Shown here piece by piece: positions 44,925-53,769 of a DNA stretch of 64,000 bases. Numbering within the stretch: the first letter of the stretch is position 1; each line of letters starts with the position of its first letter. A program made the translations under genes and the position numbers. The stretch lies in assembly GCA_002375995.1 (NCBI GenBank), contig DFNI01000013.1:30952-94951 (forward strand), in the 5' to 3' direction. The notes below the pieces were generated by a model that did not search any database, was not told the DNA's origin, and saw only the letters and a list, made by a program, of their open reading frames with translations. This stretch comes from Acetothermia bacterium UBA3571 (GTDB lineage Bacteria; Bipolaricaulota; Bipolaricaulia; Bipolaricaulales; Bipolaricaulaceae).

Positions 44925-45893
44925 GCGGGTTGCTGCGCGTGGAGGGTCTCGTCACCCGCTTCTACACCGAAGAGGGGGTGGTGAAGGCCGTGGACGGGAA
45001 CTCCTTCCATCTGGAGGAGAACGAGGCCCTGGGGGTGGTGGGGGAATCGGGTTCGGGGAAGACCGTCACCGCCCTCTCCATCATGCGGCTGATCGAGGCC
45101 CCGGGACGCATCGAGGCGGGGAGGATCCTCTTCCGAGGGGAGGATCTCCTCACGAAACCGGAGCGCGAGATGCGGCGGATCCGGGGAAGGGACCTGTCCA
45201 TGGTGTTCCAGGACTCCCTCAGCTCCCTCAATCCCACCCTCACCGTGGGAGCCCAGATCGCCAGGGTGCTCAAGCACCACACGCGTCTCTCCTCCCGGGC
45301 GCGCCGGCGGCGGGCGGTGGAACTCCTGGCGGCGGTGGGGATCCCGGAACCGGAGAAGCGGGCCTCCCACTACCCTCACCAGCTCTCGGGGGGGATGCGG
45401 CAACGCGCCCTGATCGCCATGGCCATATCCTGCAACCCCAAACTCCTCATCCTGGACGAGCCCACCACCGCCCTGGACGTCACCATCGAGGCCCAGATCT
45501 TCGAACTCATCGGGAAGTTGAAAGGGGAGTTCGGGATGGGCGTGTTCCTCATCACCCACGACCTATCGGTGGTGGCGAGCTTCTGCCGGCGGGTGATCAT
45601 CATGTATGCCGGGAAGATCGTGGAGGAGGCCCCGGTGGGAGACCTCTACGCGAACCCCCTGCACCCGTACACCCTGGGCCTCCTGCGGTCGATCCCCCCG
45701 CTCGATGGGGAGGCGGAGCGGCTGGAGTCCATTCCCGGGGAGGTGCCGGACCTGATCAATCTCCCGCCGGGATGTAATTTCAGCCCCCGCTGCCACCTGG
45801 CGGACGAACGCTGTTGGCAACGGGAGCCGGAGCTCCTCGAGGCCTCGCCGGGACACCGCGTGGCGTGTTGGAAGGCGGGGAAAGGGGGGAAGG

Positions 45894-45901
<8 letters not shown>
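44921..45901 (+). CDS. Peptide/nickel-type ABC ATP-binding protein (DppD type)
   Basis: 326 residues. Walker A GESGSGKT near residue 39, Q-loop MVFQDSLSSLNP, signature LSGGMRQRALIAMAI, Walker B LLILDEPTTALDVT and H-loop LITHDLSVVA. The oligopeptide-type C-terminal extension carries NPLHPYTLGLL and the Cys-containing GCNFSPRCHLADERC, which binds an Fe-S cluster in some DppD/OppD proteins. The ATG overlaps the permease stop; a longer open frame upstream is out-of-frame shadow. Confidence 0.94.
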
Positions 45902-46946
<1,045 letters not shown>

Positions 46947-47011
46947 GTTCTCATTGGGCCAACACCCCGCGGCCCTCAAAAGAAGAAAGCTGATTTTCTC
47001 GGGGGAAAACT

Positions 47012-47752
47012 CTATGTTGGGTGGGCTACGTCCCTGAGGGAAGGCGGGACTTCGAGCCCGTGTGCGTACATAAGCTCCGGGTTGGAAAGGACCTCCCGCA
47101 CTGGCCCGTCCGCCACCACCTTTCCCGCATCCATGAGCACGGCCCGCTCACACAGCTCGATCACGAACTCAAGATCGTGGGTGGCCACGATCACGGTGGC
47201 CTCGAGTTCCCGGATGATCCCCAAAATCTCCCGCCGTCCCCGTGGATCCAAGTTGCTTGTGGGCTCATCCAACGCCAGGATCTCCGGGTGCATGGAGAGG
47301 ACGGCCGCCAGCGCGATCTTCTTCTTCTCCCCGGTGCTCAAACGATGGGGCTCCCGATCCGCGAAACCCTCCATTCCCACCAAACGTAGGGCCTCCGCTA
47401 CCCGGGCACGCACCTCCCGTTCGGGGAGCCCCAAGTTGATGGGGCCGAAGGCCACGTCGTCGAACACCCTGGCCATGAAGAGCTGGGAGTCGGGGTCCTG
47501 GAAAAGCAGTCCCACCCGCCGGCGTATCTGAGGGAGCGTCCCCTTTCCCAGTGGGACCCCAAGTATCTCTATCTCCCCTTCCCCCCGGATGAGGCCATTG
47601 AGATGAAGGAGGAGTGTGGTCTTCCCCGCACCATTGGGGCCGATGAGCGCTACCCGTTCGCCCTCGCTCACCGAAAGATCGACCCCCCGCAGGGCCTCGG
47701 TCCCGTCGGGATAGATGTATCGTAGGCCGCGGATTGCGATCGCGGTCTTCAT
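47012..47752 (-). CDS. nikO: Nickel ECF transporter ATPase (NikO/CbiO type)
   Basis: 246 residues. Walker A GPNGAGKTTLL (about 38-48), Q-loop LLFQDPDSQLF (typical of ECF ATPases), signature LSTGEKKKIALAAVL, Walker B ILALDEPTSNLDP and H-loop VATHDLEF. Last gene of a four-gene operon in the order M-N-Q-O. Assigned to nickel rather than cobalt because nikR is directly upstream of the operon. Four-base overlap with nikQ. Confidence 0.92.
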   Translation of the reverse strand: MKTAIAIRGLRYIYPDGTEALRGVDLSVSEGERVALIGPNGAGKTTLLLHLNGLIRGEGEIEILGVPLGKGTLPQIRRRVGLLFQDPDSQLFMARVFDDVAFGPINLGLPEREVRARVAEALRLVGMEGFADREPHRLSTGEKKKIALAAVLSMHPEILALDEPTSNLDPRGRREILGIIRELEATVIVATHDLEFVIELCERAVLMDAGKVVADGPVREVLSNPELMYAHGLEVPPSLRDVAHPT

Positions 47753-48498
47753 GGCACCAAAACTGCGTTCAAAACCAATACTCCAATCCCGATGGCGGAA
47801 AAGCCGAGATCCCAGGGCTTAAATGCCCCGCGGGAAAGACGGGAAAACTCCCCGGTGAATCCCCGGGCCAGCATGGCCCGATACACCCGCTCCCCGTGAT
47901 CCAAGCCCCCCAAAAACACGGTGCCCACAACGCATCCCAGCGAGTACAAAAGCCTCCTCCTTCCCCAAAGCCCCCGCCAACCGAAGGCGCGCGCTTCCAT
48001 CCCCATACGAAGCATGCCGAGGCGGTGGCGGAAGGTGGGGAGATAGCGCAAGAGGAAAAGGAGGGGGGCGGTAATCCCCCGGGAAAGGCCGAGGCCCGCG
48101 AGGCCCCGGATTACCTCGTGGGCGCTCATCCCGTAAAGCAGCGCGGTCACCGCCCCGACAACGAGGAAGGGCTTCACCAATACCCGCAACGCCAGTGCGG
48201 TGAACGGGAGGCGGAGGCCCCCGGTGGGATACGCGAGGAGTACCGAGAGGGAAACGATACTCACAAATGGCAACAATGCCCCCATGCGCTTGAGGTATAC
48301 CGCCGCCGGAATCCGCGCTGCTTCCAAAAGCAAAAGCAACACGAACCCGTTCACCAGGAACCGGAGAGGAGAGGAAGTGGGCGTAAGGGCGACGGACACA
48401 GCGAAAACCACGGCATAGCCAATTCGAACCCGGGGGTCGAGCAGGCTCAGTGGGGATCGGGAGTTTGCGTCCGCATTGTGGGAGGTGACATATCTCAC
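47749..48498 (-). CDS. nikQ: Nickel ECF transporter T component (NikQ/CbiQ type)
   Basis: 249-residue membrane protein with five to six helices (for example IGYAVVFAVSVALTPTS). It has the T-component Ala-Arg-Gly-type cytoplasmic signatures GMEARAFGWRG and AMLARGFTGE that couple ATP hydrolysis to the substrate subunit. The ATG overlaps the nikN end, and the stop overlaps nikO. Assignment is by family and operon order. Confidence 0.9.
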   Translation of the reverse strand: MRYVTSHNADANSRSPLSLLDPRVRIGYAVVFAVSVALTPTSSPLRFLVNGFVLLLLLEAARIPAAVYLKRMGALLPFVSIVSLSVLLAYPTGGLRLPFTALALRVLVKPFLVVGAVTALLYGMSAHEVIRGLAGLGLSRGITAPLLFLLRYLPTFRHRLGMLRMGMEARAFGWRGLWGRRRLLYSLGCVVGTVFLGGLDHGERVYRAMLARGFTGEFSRLSRGAFKPWDLGFSAIGIGVLVLNAVLVP

Positions 48499-48812
48499 CG
48501 CCTGCCCGCCCCTTTGACGAAGCGCCTGAGCCCCGCTCCTAAAAGGACCGCGAGGACGAATACCACCAGAGTCCCCAGGAGGCCCGCCAGTCCCGTGGCC
48601 CAGACTGGACTTTTTACGCCGGAAAGGGCGTAATCCGGAAACGGAGCGTAGGTGAAGGCACCGGTTTCACCCCTGGCGAGGAACCCATGAATCTCCGCCA
48701 CACGCTCCAGCCCATCGGGAAGGGGCGAGGCGAAGGGAGAAAGGAACAAAGCGAGCAAAACCGCTACCGCTATCCCCCCGAGGAGAAAGGCCGCGTTCCG
48801 GGAGAGGTTCAC
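48495..48812 (-). CDS. nikN: Nickel ECF transporter NikN-like (PDGLE-domain) small subunit
   Basis: 105 residues, two membrane helices with an extracytoplasmic loop that contains the PLPDGLERVAEIHGF motif, the PDGLE domain of NikN/CbiN-like subunits. The C-terminal half is the second helix (GLAGLLGTLVVFVLAVLLG). GTG at 48812 overlaps the nikM stop as GTGA; a longer open frame before it is antisense-type shadow. Confidence 0.88.
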   Translation of the reverse strand: MNLSRNAAFLLGGIAVAVLLALFLSPFASPLPDGLERVAEIHGFLARGETGAFTYAPFPDYALSGVKSPVWATGLAGLLGTLVVFVLAVLLGAGLRRFVKGAGRR

Positions 48813-49447
48813 CCCCGCACCTCCACCACTCGAACCACCTCGGGGCGAACCCGGGCCACCAGGGCCAAGGCCCCCGCGGTAATGGCTCCTTCCCCGAGCC
48901 CTATCAGCGCGTGGATCCCCACCATCGCTGGGAGCACAACCCCCAGGGGCACCGTGCCGGAAAAACCGAGCTCCAGAGCACAAGCGGCCGCGGCAAGTAC
49001 CACCGAGGCCCATCCGGCAATGAAGGCGGGAAGCCAAGGGGATCTGTCGGGGAACAAACGCCAAAGGGCTCGAAAGAGGAGGTATCCCCCCACCGCACCG
49101 ATCACTCCCATGTTGAAGATGTTAGCTCCCAGCGCAGTAACGCCGCCATCGGCGAAGAGCAGGGCTTGTACAATGAGGATGAGGCCCATGGTGAGGAGGC
49201 CCCGGGCAGGCCCGAGGAGGAGGGCGGCAAACACCCCTCCCAGGAAGTGTCCCGAGGTACCTCCCGCGATGGGGAAGTTGAGCATCTGGGCGGCGAAGAT
49301 GAAGGCCGCGACGACACCCATTGTGGGGATGTTCCCTTCCTCGGCGTCCTTTGCTGCGGCCTTGGCGGCGAGGCCGATGGCTCCGGCGGAGACGACCGCG
49401 AGCGTTCCCCAAGTCTTCACATCCAGAAAACCGTCCGGGATGTGCAC
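48809..49447 (-). CDS. nikM: Nickel ECF transporter substrate-specific component (NikM/CbiM type)
   Basis: 212-residue membrane protein that binds and carries the metal ion. Start choice matters: the GTG at 49447 (SD AAGGAGG, four-base gap) gives the N-terminus M-H-I-P-D-G-F, in which His2 is a metal ligand in this family. The longer open frame to 49489 would bury it and also overlaps the operator. AAAFIFAAQMLNFPIAGGTSGH and the GANIFNMGVIGAVGGY region are conserved. Operon order nikM-N-Q-O is tight with four-base overlaps. Expression should be off when NikR holds nickel. Confidence 0.93.
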   Translation of the reverse strand: MHIPDGFLDVKTWGTLAVVSAGAIGLAAKAAAKDAEEGNIPTMGVVAAFIFAAQMLNFPIAGGTSGHFLGGVFAALLLGPARGLLTMGLILIVQALLFADGGVTALGANIFNMGVIGAVGGYLLFRALWRLFPDRSPWLPAFIAGWASVVLAAAACALELGFSGTVPLGVVLPAMVGIHALIGLGEGAITAGALALVARVRPEVVRVVEVRG

Positions 49448-49454
49448 CTTGCCT

Positions 49455-49496
49455 CCTTGGTAACACAAATATAAAGAAGGTGCTACCAAGGCGCAA
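49455..49496 (-). promoter_or_regulatory. Palindromic NikR operator over the nikMNQO promoter
   Basis: A 12-13-12 inverted repeat: CCTTGGTAGCAC on the minus strand (49491-49480) and GTGTTACCAAGG (49466-49455), 11 of 12 positions symmetric. It spans a promoter on the minus strand: TTGCGC (49496-49491), 17 bases, TATATT (49473-49468). Binding would cover the spacer, the -10 box and the start of the mRNA, as expected for nickel-dependent repression. Confidence 0.75.
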
Positions 49497-49499
49497 GGG

Positions 49500-49916
49500 T
49501 TACGGCAGCCGCTTCCCGGTGGAAGTAGCGGCGAGTTGGCCGTGTTTTACGCCTTTGAGGGACCGGAGGTTTTCCGCCAACCGCTGGAGCTCCGTGCCCG
49601 GCCCCCGGACGGCGAGGATCTCTAGGCAGTTTGCCTCGTCGAGGTGCACGTGGAGGGTGGCGATCACGAGGTGGTGATGGTGGTGCTGGAGCTCCACTAA
49701 TTCATCGGAGAGCTCGCGCTTGCGGTGGTCGTAGAGGAGGATAATGACCCCCACCACTTCCTCCCCTTCCCGCCACTCCTTTTGCACCAGCCGCTCCCGC
49801 ACCAAATCCCGGAGGGCCTCGGAGCGGTTAGCGTAGCCGAGCTCCCGGATGAGGGCATCGAAGCGGGCAAGGAGCTCCTCCTCCATCGAGACACCGAACC
49901 GCACGAGCCTAGACAT
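49500..49916 (-). CDS. nikR: Nickel-responsive regulator NikR
   Basis: 138 residues: ribbon-helix-helix N-terminus (SRLVRFGVSMEEELLARFDA) and ACT-like nickel domain. With the start at ATG 49916 the Ni ligands fall at His78, His89, His91 and Cys97, an offset of two from E. coli NikR (76, 87, 89, 95). That supports this start over ATG 49925. A His-rich stretch HHHHH (78-82) surrounds the first ligand. TAAAAT (49929-49924) ends seven bases from the ATG, so it is probably leaderless. It lies just upstream of the operator of the nickel transporter it should control. Confidence 0.95.
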   Translation of the reverse strand: MSRLVRFGVSMEEELLARFDALIRELGYANRSEALRDLVRERLVQKEWREGEEVVGVIILLYDHRKRELSDELVELQHHHHHLVIATLHVHLDEANCLEILAVRGPGTELQRLAENLRSLKGVKHGQLAATSTGKRLP

Positions 49917-49983
49917 CAAAAACATTTTACTCGATCAGCGGGCCTCCGACGCATGGTAATATTTTCAACGGCACATCGAACCC

Positions 49984-50044
49984 TTGACAGTCGAGCCACG
50001 ATGTCATAAATGTAATTGCGCCGCGCAGAAAGCGCGGCGCTTTT
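49984..50044 (+). promoter_or_regulatory. Promoter immediately followed by a terminator-like hairpin
   Basis: TTGACA (49984-49989), 17 bases, TAAATG (50007-50012), expected start near 50019. The stem GCGCCGCGC (50018-50026) with GCGCGGCGC (50032-50040) and TTTT follows at once. The transcript would be little more than the hairpin, or the hairpin shields something from read-through. No gene is seen in 49926-50103. Confidence 0.4.
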
Positions 50045-50061
50045 CTTTGGACCTCCACCCC

Positions 50062-50090
50062 TTGGCAGAAGTGCGGGGCTTGGGTAGGAT
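50062..50090 (+). promoter_or_regulatory. tRNA-Pro promoter
   Basis: TTGGCA (50062-50067), 17 bases, TAGGAT (50085-50090), placing the transcript start about seven bases before the mature tRNA. Confidence 0.6.
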
Positions 50091-50103
50091 TAAACGGTCC
50101 GGT

Positions 50104-50180
50104 CGGAGCGTAGCGCAGCCTGGTAGCGCGCTGGCATGGGGGGCCAGAGGTCACCGGTTCAAATCCGGTCGCTCCGACCA
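50104..50180 (+). tRNA. tRNA-Pro(GGG)
   Basis: 77 bases with CCA encoded. Acceptor CGGAGCG (50104-50110) pairs with CGCTCCG (50170-50176). The anticodon stem CTGGC/GCCAG encloses the seven-base loop ATGGGGG, giving anticodon GGG. The T arm is ACCGG-TTCAAAT-CCGGT. A T-run (ATTTTTAAA) follows. Confidence 0.93.
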
Positions 50181-50184
50181 ATTT

Positions 50185-50772
50185 TTAAAGGGGGATCCTC
50201 CCCCTTAGGGCCTTGGCCAACGTCACCTCGTCGGCTACCTCTAGGTCCCTGCCCACCGGTATACCCTGGGCGATCTGGGAAACCTTGACCCCCAAGGGCT
50301 TCAGTCTCTCTAGGATGTGCATGGCGGTGAGCTCCCCCTCGAGCCTTGGCTCCAGGGCGAGGATCACCTCTTCCACCTTTTCCATGCGCGCCCGCTTCAC
50401 CAACGCCTCAATGGAAAGGTCTCGAGGGCCCACCCCCTCAGCCGGGGAGATCAAGCCGCCGAGCACGTGATAAAGCCCCCGGTACTCCCCGGTACGTTCG
50501 AGCTTCATGATCTCCCAGGGATGTGCCACCACACATATTGTCTTTTGGTCCCGCTTGGGATCGCGGCAAATGGGACAAAGCCCCCCCTCAGAGAGGTTTC
50601 CACACCGGGGACACCGCTTCACCCGCTCGGGCAAGGATCGAATCACCTCCGCAAGTGCTCGCGCCTCTTCCGGGTGGTTGAGGAGGAAGAAAACTATCCT
50701 TTCCGCCGAGCGTCGGCCGATCCCGGGAAGCCGCGTCAAGGTCTGCAGCAGCTCCTCTAGCGGCGGGATCAT
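50185..50772 (-). CDS. recR: Recombination protein RecR
   Basis: 195 residues. N-terminal HhH (LTRLPGIGRRSAERIVFFLL), C4 zinc finger (CPRCGNLSEGGLCPIC), Toprim domain (ICVVAHPWEIMKLERTGEYRG, YHVLGG, and EVILALEPRLEGE with Pro where many have Asn/Thr) and Walker-B-like C-terminus. Part of RecFOR, loading RecA on gapped DNA. Last gene of the dnaX-ybaB-recR operon; ATG overlaps the ybaB stop. Confidence 0.96.
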   Translation of the reverse strand: MIPPLEELLQTLTRLPGIGRRSAERIVFFLLNHPEEARALAEVIRSLPERVKRCPRCGNLSEGGLCPICRDPKRDQKTICVVAHPWEIMKLERTGEYRGLYHVLGGLISPAEGVGPRDLSIEALVKRARMEKVEEVILALEPRLEGELTAMHILERLKPLGVKVSQIAQGIPVGRDLEVADEVTLAKALRGRIPL

Positions 50773-51086
50773 AGGGGCAAGCCGGGGAAGCCGCCGGTTA
50801 GCTCCCCCATCGTCCGCTGGAAGAGTTCTTTGGCCTTGCGTTGGGCTTCCTGGACCGCCGATACCACCAAGTCTTCCAGCATCTCCACGTCCTCCGGATC
50901 CACCACTTCCCGGGAGATCTTGAGCCCTTTTAGCTCACCGTGCCCGTTCACCACCGCCACCACCGCTCCACCACCTGCCCTCGCCTCCACCTCCGCCTGG
51001 GAAAGCTCCTCCTGGCGTTTGGCAATCTCTTCTTGAAGCTTCTGGGCTTCCCGCATTAGCTTCCGGATATCGCCGAATCCCTTCAT
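50769..51086 (-). CDS. ybaB: YbaB/EbfC family nucleoid-associated protein
   Basis: 105-residue dimeric DNA-binding protein, complete in length. MREAQKLQEEIAKRQEELSQ forms the N-terminal helix; GGGAVVAVVNGHGELKGLKIS and DPEDVEMLEDLVVSAVQEA are the family blocks. The ATG overlaps the dnaX stop (ATGA), and the stop overlaps recR, the common bacterial dnaX-ybaB-recR order. Confidence 0.95.
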   Translation of the reverse strand: MKGFGDIRKLMREAQKLQEEIAKRQEELSQAEVEARAGGGAVVAVVNGHGELKGLKISREVVDPEDVEMLEDLVVSAVQEAQRKAKELFQRTMGELTGGFPGLPL

Positions 51087-52687
51087 CCTTCCTCCCTTAC
51101 CACCCGGCCCTCGAGGTACCGGACGAGCAGCTCCGCCCCTTCCTCCAAGCTCAGCCTACGGTCCTCTTCCCCTTCGTATTCTATCCGCACCGAGAGTAAA
51201 GGCTGGAAGAAGCGGTGTGCCAAACCTTCCACGTACCTTTTGACCTCAACGTCTTTCAGCATCTCATAGTGAAACTTGAACCCCTTGGGGAACCTAATCG
51301 TCAATATTCCATCTTGAAATTCTGCCTCCGCGGGCAGGAGAAACGCCGCCACTGAGACTCGCTCTCCTAGGGCGGCGGCGATCAACTTGTCCCAGGGCGA
51401 CTCGAGCTCGTCCGGAGAAGGTAGGTCAGTTTTCCGCGTCCCCGGCTCAATATCTTCCTTTAGCTCTTCCCCAAAAAGCCCCTTCACTTCTGGACTTTCT
51501 CGGGGGCTCTCCTTTGGAGAAGAGGAACCGGTACCGCCTTCTTCCTTCGGTGGGCTCGCCCCTTGAGGCCGGTTCGAATCTTTCCCAGCGCCCGGCGTTT
51601 CTCCCAACGCTTCGATGGTCGCCGGAGCAGGTATGTCAGCGGTGGCCTGGGGCGCCGCCGTGGCCGCGGGGCTAGGGCGTTGTGGGACACCGCAGTGGGC
51701 GAGTACCTCTAGCTCCAGGTGGAGCCGAGGGGAAATCGCTTTGAGAACCTCGGCTCGCCACGAGAAGAGCTTCCGAGCGAGGTCCAGGAGATCCCCCTCT
51801 CCTTCCAGAATCCGGTCCCGGGCCCGTAAGGCCGCCTCCTCCAAGAAGAGCCCCAGATCCCGGCCCCGGGCGAGGTTCCTCCTCATTACCTCCAAAGCAC
51901 CCTCGGCATCCCCGCCCTTCAACGCATTTAAAAATACGTCGAGCTCGGCACGAGGGGGTATCCCTAAGAGATCCACCACCGTCTTCTCCCGAATGGGACC
52001 ACCTTGGGAGAGCTGCTCCAGTAGCACCTCGGCATCCCGCAAAGAGCCTTCCGCCCGGCGAGCGATGAGGGCCGCCGCCCCTTCCTCAAGCTCGATTCCC
52101 TCCGCCGCCGCGATCGCACGGACCTTTTCAGCGATGAGCTCCTCCGGGATGGGATGGAACTCGAACACCTGGCAGCGGGAGAGGATGGTCGGGGGAACTT
52201 TGTGGGGCTCTGTGGTGGCGAAGATGAAGATCACATGGGACGGAGGTTCCTCCAACGTCTTCAGGAGGGCATTAAACGCCTCGTTAGTGAGCATGTGGAC
52301 CTCGTCGATGATGTAGACCTTGTAGCGTGCCCCGGCAGGGACATAGTTAACTTCCTCGCGGAGCCGGCGTATCTGGTCTATGCCCCGGTTGGAAGCCCCA
52401 TCGATCTCCACCATGTCCAGGGATTTCCCGGAGAGAATGCGGCGGCAGTTCTCGCACTCGTTGCAGGGCTCGCCGTCCTGAGGTGCAAGGCAGTTCGCGG
52501 CCCGGGCGAGGATCCGGGCCACAGTGGTCTTGCCTACCCCCCGCTGGCCCGCGAAGAGGTAGGCATGGGACAAACGTCCCTGGGCCACTGCCCGACGCAG
52601 TGTCTCCACCACCAACGTCTGTCCCACCACTTCGGAGAACCGCTGTGGCCGCCACCGCCGGTAGAGGGCAAGCTCTCCCTTTCTCAT
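51083..52687 (-). CDS. dnaX: DNA polymerase III subunit gamma/tau
   Basis: 534-residue clamp-loader ATPase. Walker A GQRGVGKTTVARILARA (about 47-63), zinc module with Cys in CLAPQDGEPCNECENC, Walker B IIDEVHMLT, sensor 1 FATTEPHKVPPTILSRCQVF, then the lid and collar domains. A Pro/Ser/Glu-rich linker (about residues 340-420) leads to a C-terminal domain resembling tau domain V. No internal frameshift signal is obvious, so gamma may not be made separately. ATG at 52687 with weak AAGG. Confidence 0.95.
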   Translation of the reverse strand: MRKGELALYRRWRPQRFSEVVGQTLVVETLRRAVAQGRLSHAYLFAGQRGVGKTTVARILARAANCLAPQDGEPCNECENCRRILSGKSLDMVEIDGASNRGIDQIRRLREEVNYVPAGARYKVYIIDEVHMLTNEAFNALLKTLEEPPSHVIFIFATTEPHKVPPTILSRCQVFEFHPIPEELIAEKVRAIAAAEGIELEEGAAALIARRAEGSLRDAEVLLEQLSQGGPIREKTVVDLLGIPPRAELDVFLNALKGGDAEGALEVMRRNLARGRDLGLFLEEAALRARDRILEGEGDLLDLARKLFSWRAEVLKAISPRLHLELEVLAHCGVPQRPSPAATAAPQATADIPAPATIEALGETPGAGKDSNRPQGASPPKEEGGTGSSSPKESPRESPEVKGLFGEELKEDIEPGTRKTDLPSPDELESPWDKLIAAALGERVSVAAFLLPAEAEFQDGILTIRFPKGFKFHYEMLKDVEVKRYVEGLAHRFFQPLLSVRIEYEGEEDRRLSLEEGAELLVRYLEGRVVREEG

Positions 52688-52744
52688 GGACCTTATTTTT
52701 TAAGCCATCCCCGCTTTGGACGCCACAGCCTCTGGGGTTAAAGT

Positions 52745-52773
52745 TGGCGCGCTTGCTAGTTTGCAATATGCCC
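52745..52773 (+). promoter_or_regulatory. Candidate promoter of the yjbQ-efp-asp23 operon
   Basis: TTGGCG (52745-52750), 17 bases, TATGCC (52768-52773), about 30 bases before the ATG at 52804. Confidence 0.4.
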
Positions 52774-52803
52774 GCTAAAAACATCGTGAAAAGGAGGTTC
52801 GCT

Positions 52804-53181
52804 ATGGGTACGCTGAAGGAAATCGTCTTGCAGACCGAAAGAAAAGAACAAGCGGTGGACATTACCGATCGAGTGCAGGCAGCCATCCGAGAGGCGGGGG
52901 TAAAGGAGGGGTTCGTGTTCATCTACGTTCCCCATGCCACGGCCGCGGTGAGCATCCACCGGTACGCCGAAAACCCCGACGCCATCCTGCTCGAGGAGAC
53001 CCTCAAGGCCATCAAACCTGGCCCTGAGGGGGAACCGCTTTCCAAGGCAGCTTTCGTGGCTCCCACTGAGGTGGGGATCGTGAAGGACGGCCGGATGATC
53101 CTGGGGGACGATCAGCGGATATACTTCTACGAATTCGAGGGCCCCAAAAACAGGACGGTCTATATCTACGTGGGGTCCTAA
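52804..53181 (+). CDS. YjbQ/UPF0047 family protein, divergent
   Basis: 125 residues. VDITDRVQAAIREAGVKEGF, IYVPHATAAVSIHRYAENPD, LGDDQRIYFYEFEGP and the final strand match the YjbQ family (thiamine-phosphate synthase activity reported for some members). The second family His motif, normally a short E-G-N-x-x-A-H-x-K/R stretch, is absent; the region reads GEPLSKAAFVAPTEVGIV. The start is ATG 52804 with AAGGAGG six bases upstream; a longer open frame runs back over dnaX. First gene of a seven-gene plus-strand run. Confidence 0.8.
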   Translation: MGTLKEIVLQTERKEQAVDITDRVQAAIREAGVKEGFVFIYVPHATAAVSIHRYAENPDAILLEETLKAIKPGPEGEPLSKAAFVAPTEVGIVKDGRMILGDDQRIYFYEFEGPKNRTVYIYVGS

Positions 53182-53192
53182 GGGAGGTGGAG

Positions 53193-53756
53193 ATGGCCCT
53201 ATCGTTAGGCGATATCACCCGGGGGATGACGATCCTCTACAAAGGGGAACTCTACGAGGTCCTGGAGTTTGAACACGTTAAGCGAGCCCGGGGTTCAGCC
53301 TTTGTGCGCGCAAAGCTTAAGGAACTGAAGACCGGCCGCGTGTTCACCGAAACCCTTCGCGAGTCAGACACCATCGAACACGCGTTCCTCGAGACTCGTC
53401 CCCTTCAGTACCTGTACCAATCCGGTGAAACGTACGTGTTCATGGACAAGGAAAATTACGAACAGTACGAACTCCCCGCCGCGATGGTGGAAGATATCAA
53501 AGGGTACCTCCTCGAGGGGATGGACGTAAACGGGCTCTTCTATCAAGGGAGGATCGTGAAGATAAAGCCCCCCACTTTTGTGATCCTCACAGTGGTGGAC
53601 ACGCCGCCCGGGGTCAAGGGCGATACCGCCACCGGGGGGGAGAAGCCAGCCACCTTGGAGACAGGTTTAGTGGTAAAGGTTCCCTTGTTCGTAAAAGCGG
53701 GCGATAAAATCAAAGTAGATACCCGCACCGGGGCTTATGTGGAGCGGGTGAGTTGA
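53193..53756 (+). CDS. efp: Elongation factor P
   Basis: 187-residue, three-domain tRNA-shaped factor that relieves ribosome stalling at polyproline. KOW-like domain I, OB domains II and III (TPPGVKGDTATGG and VPLFVKAGDKIKVDTRTGAYVERV) are intact. The loop that reaches the peptidyl-transferase centre reads HVKRARGSAF, so the position of the modified Lys34 of E. coli is Arg33 here. ATG at 53193 has GGGAGG five bases upstream; GTG 53187 is less likely. Confidence 0.95.
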   Translation: MALSLGDITRGMTILYKGELYEVLEFEHVKRARGSAFVRAKLKELKTGRVFTETLRESDTIEHAFLETRPLQYLYQSGETYVFMDKENYEQYELPAAMVEDIKGYLLEGMDVNGLFYQGRIVKIKPPTFVILTVVDTPPGVKGDTATGGEKPATLETGLVVKVPLFVKAGDKIKVDTRTGAYVERVS

Positions 53757-53769
53757 AAAGGAGGCGGGG

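Noticed and set aside
51083..52687. Programmed frameshift in dnaX making gamma
   Set aside because: No A-AAA-AAG-type slippery heptamer followed by a stem was found by eye.
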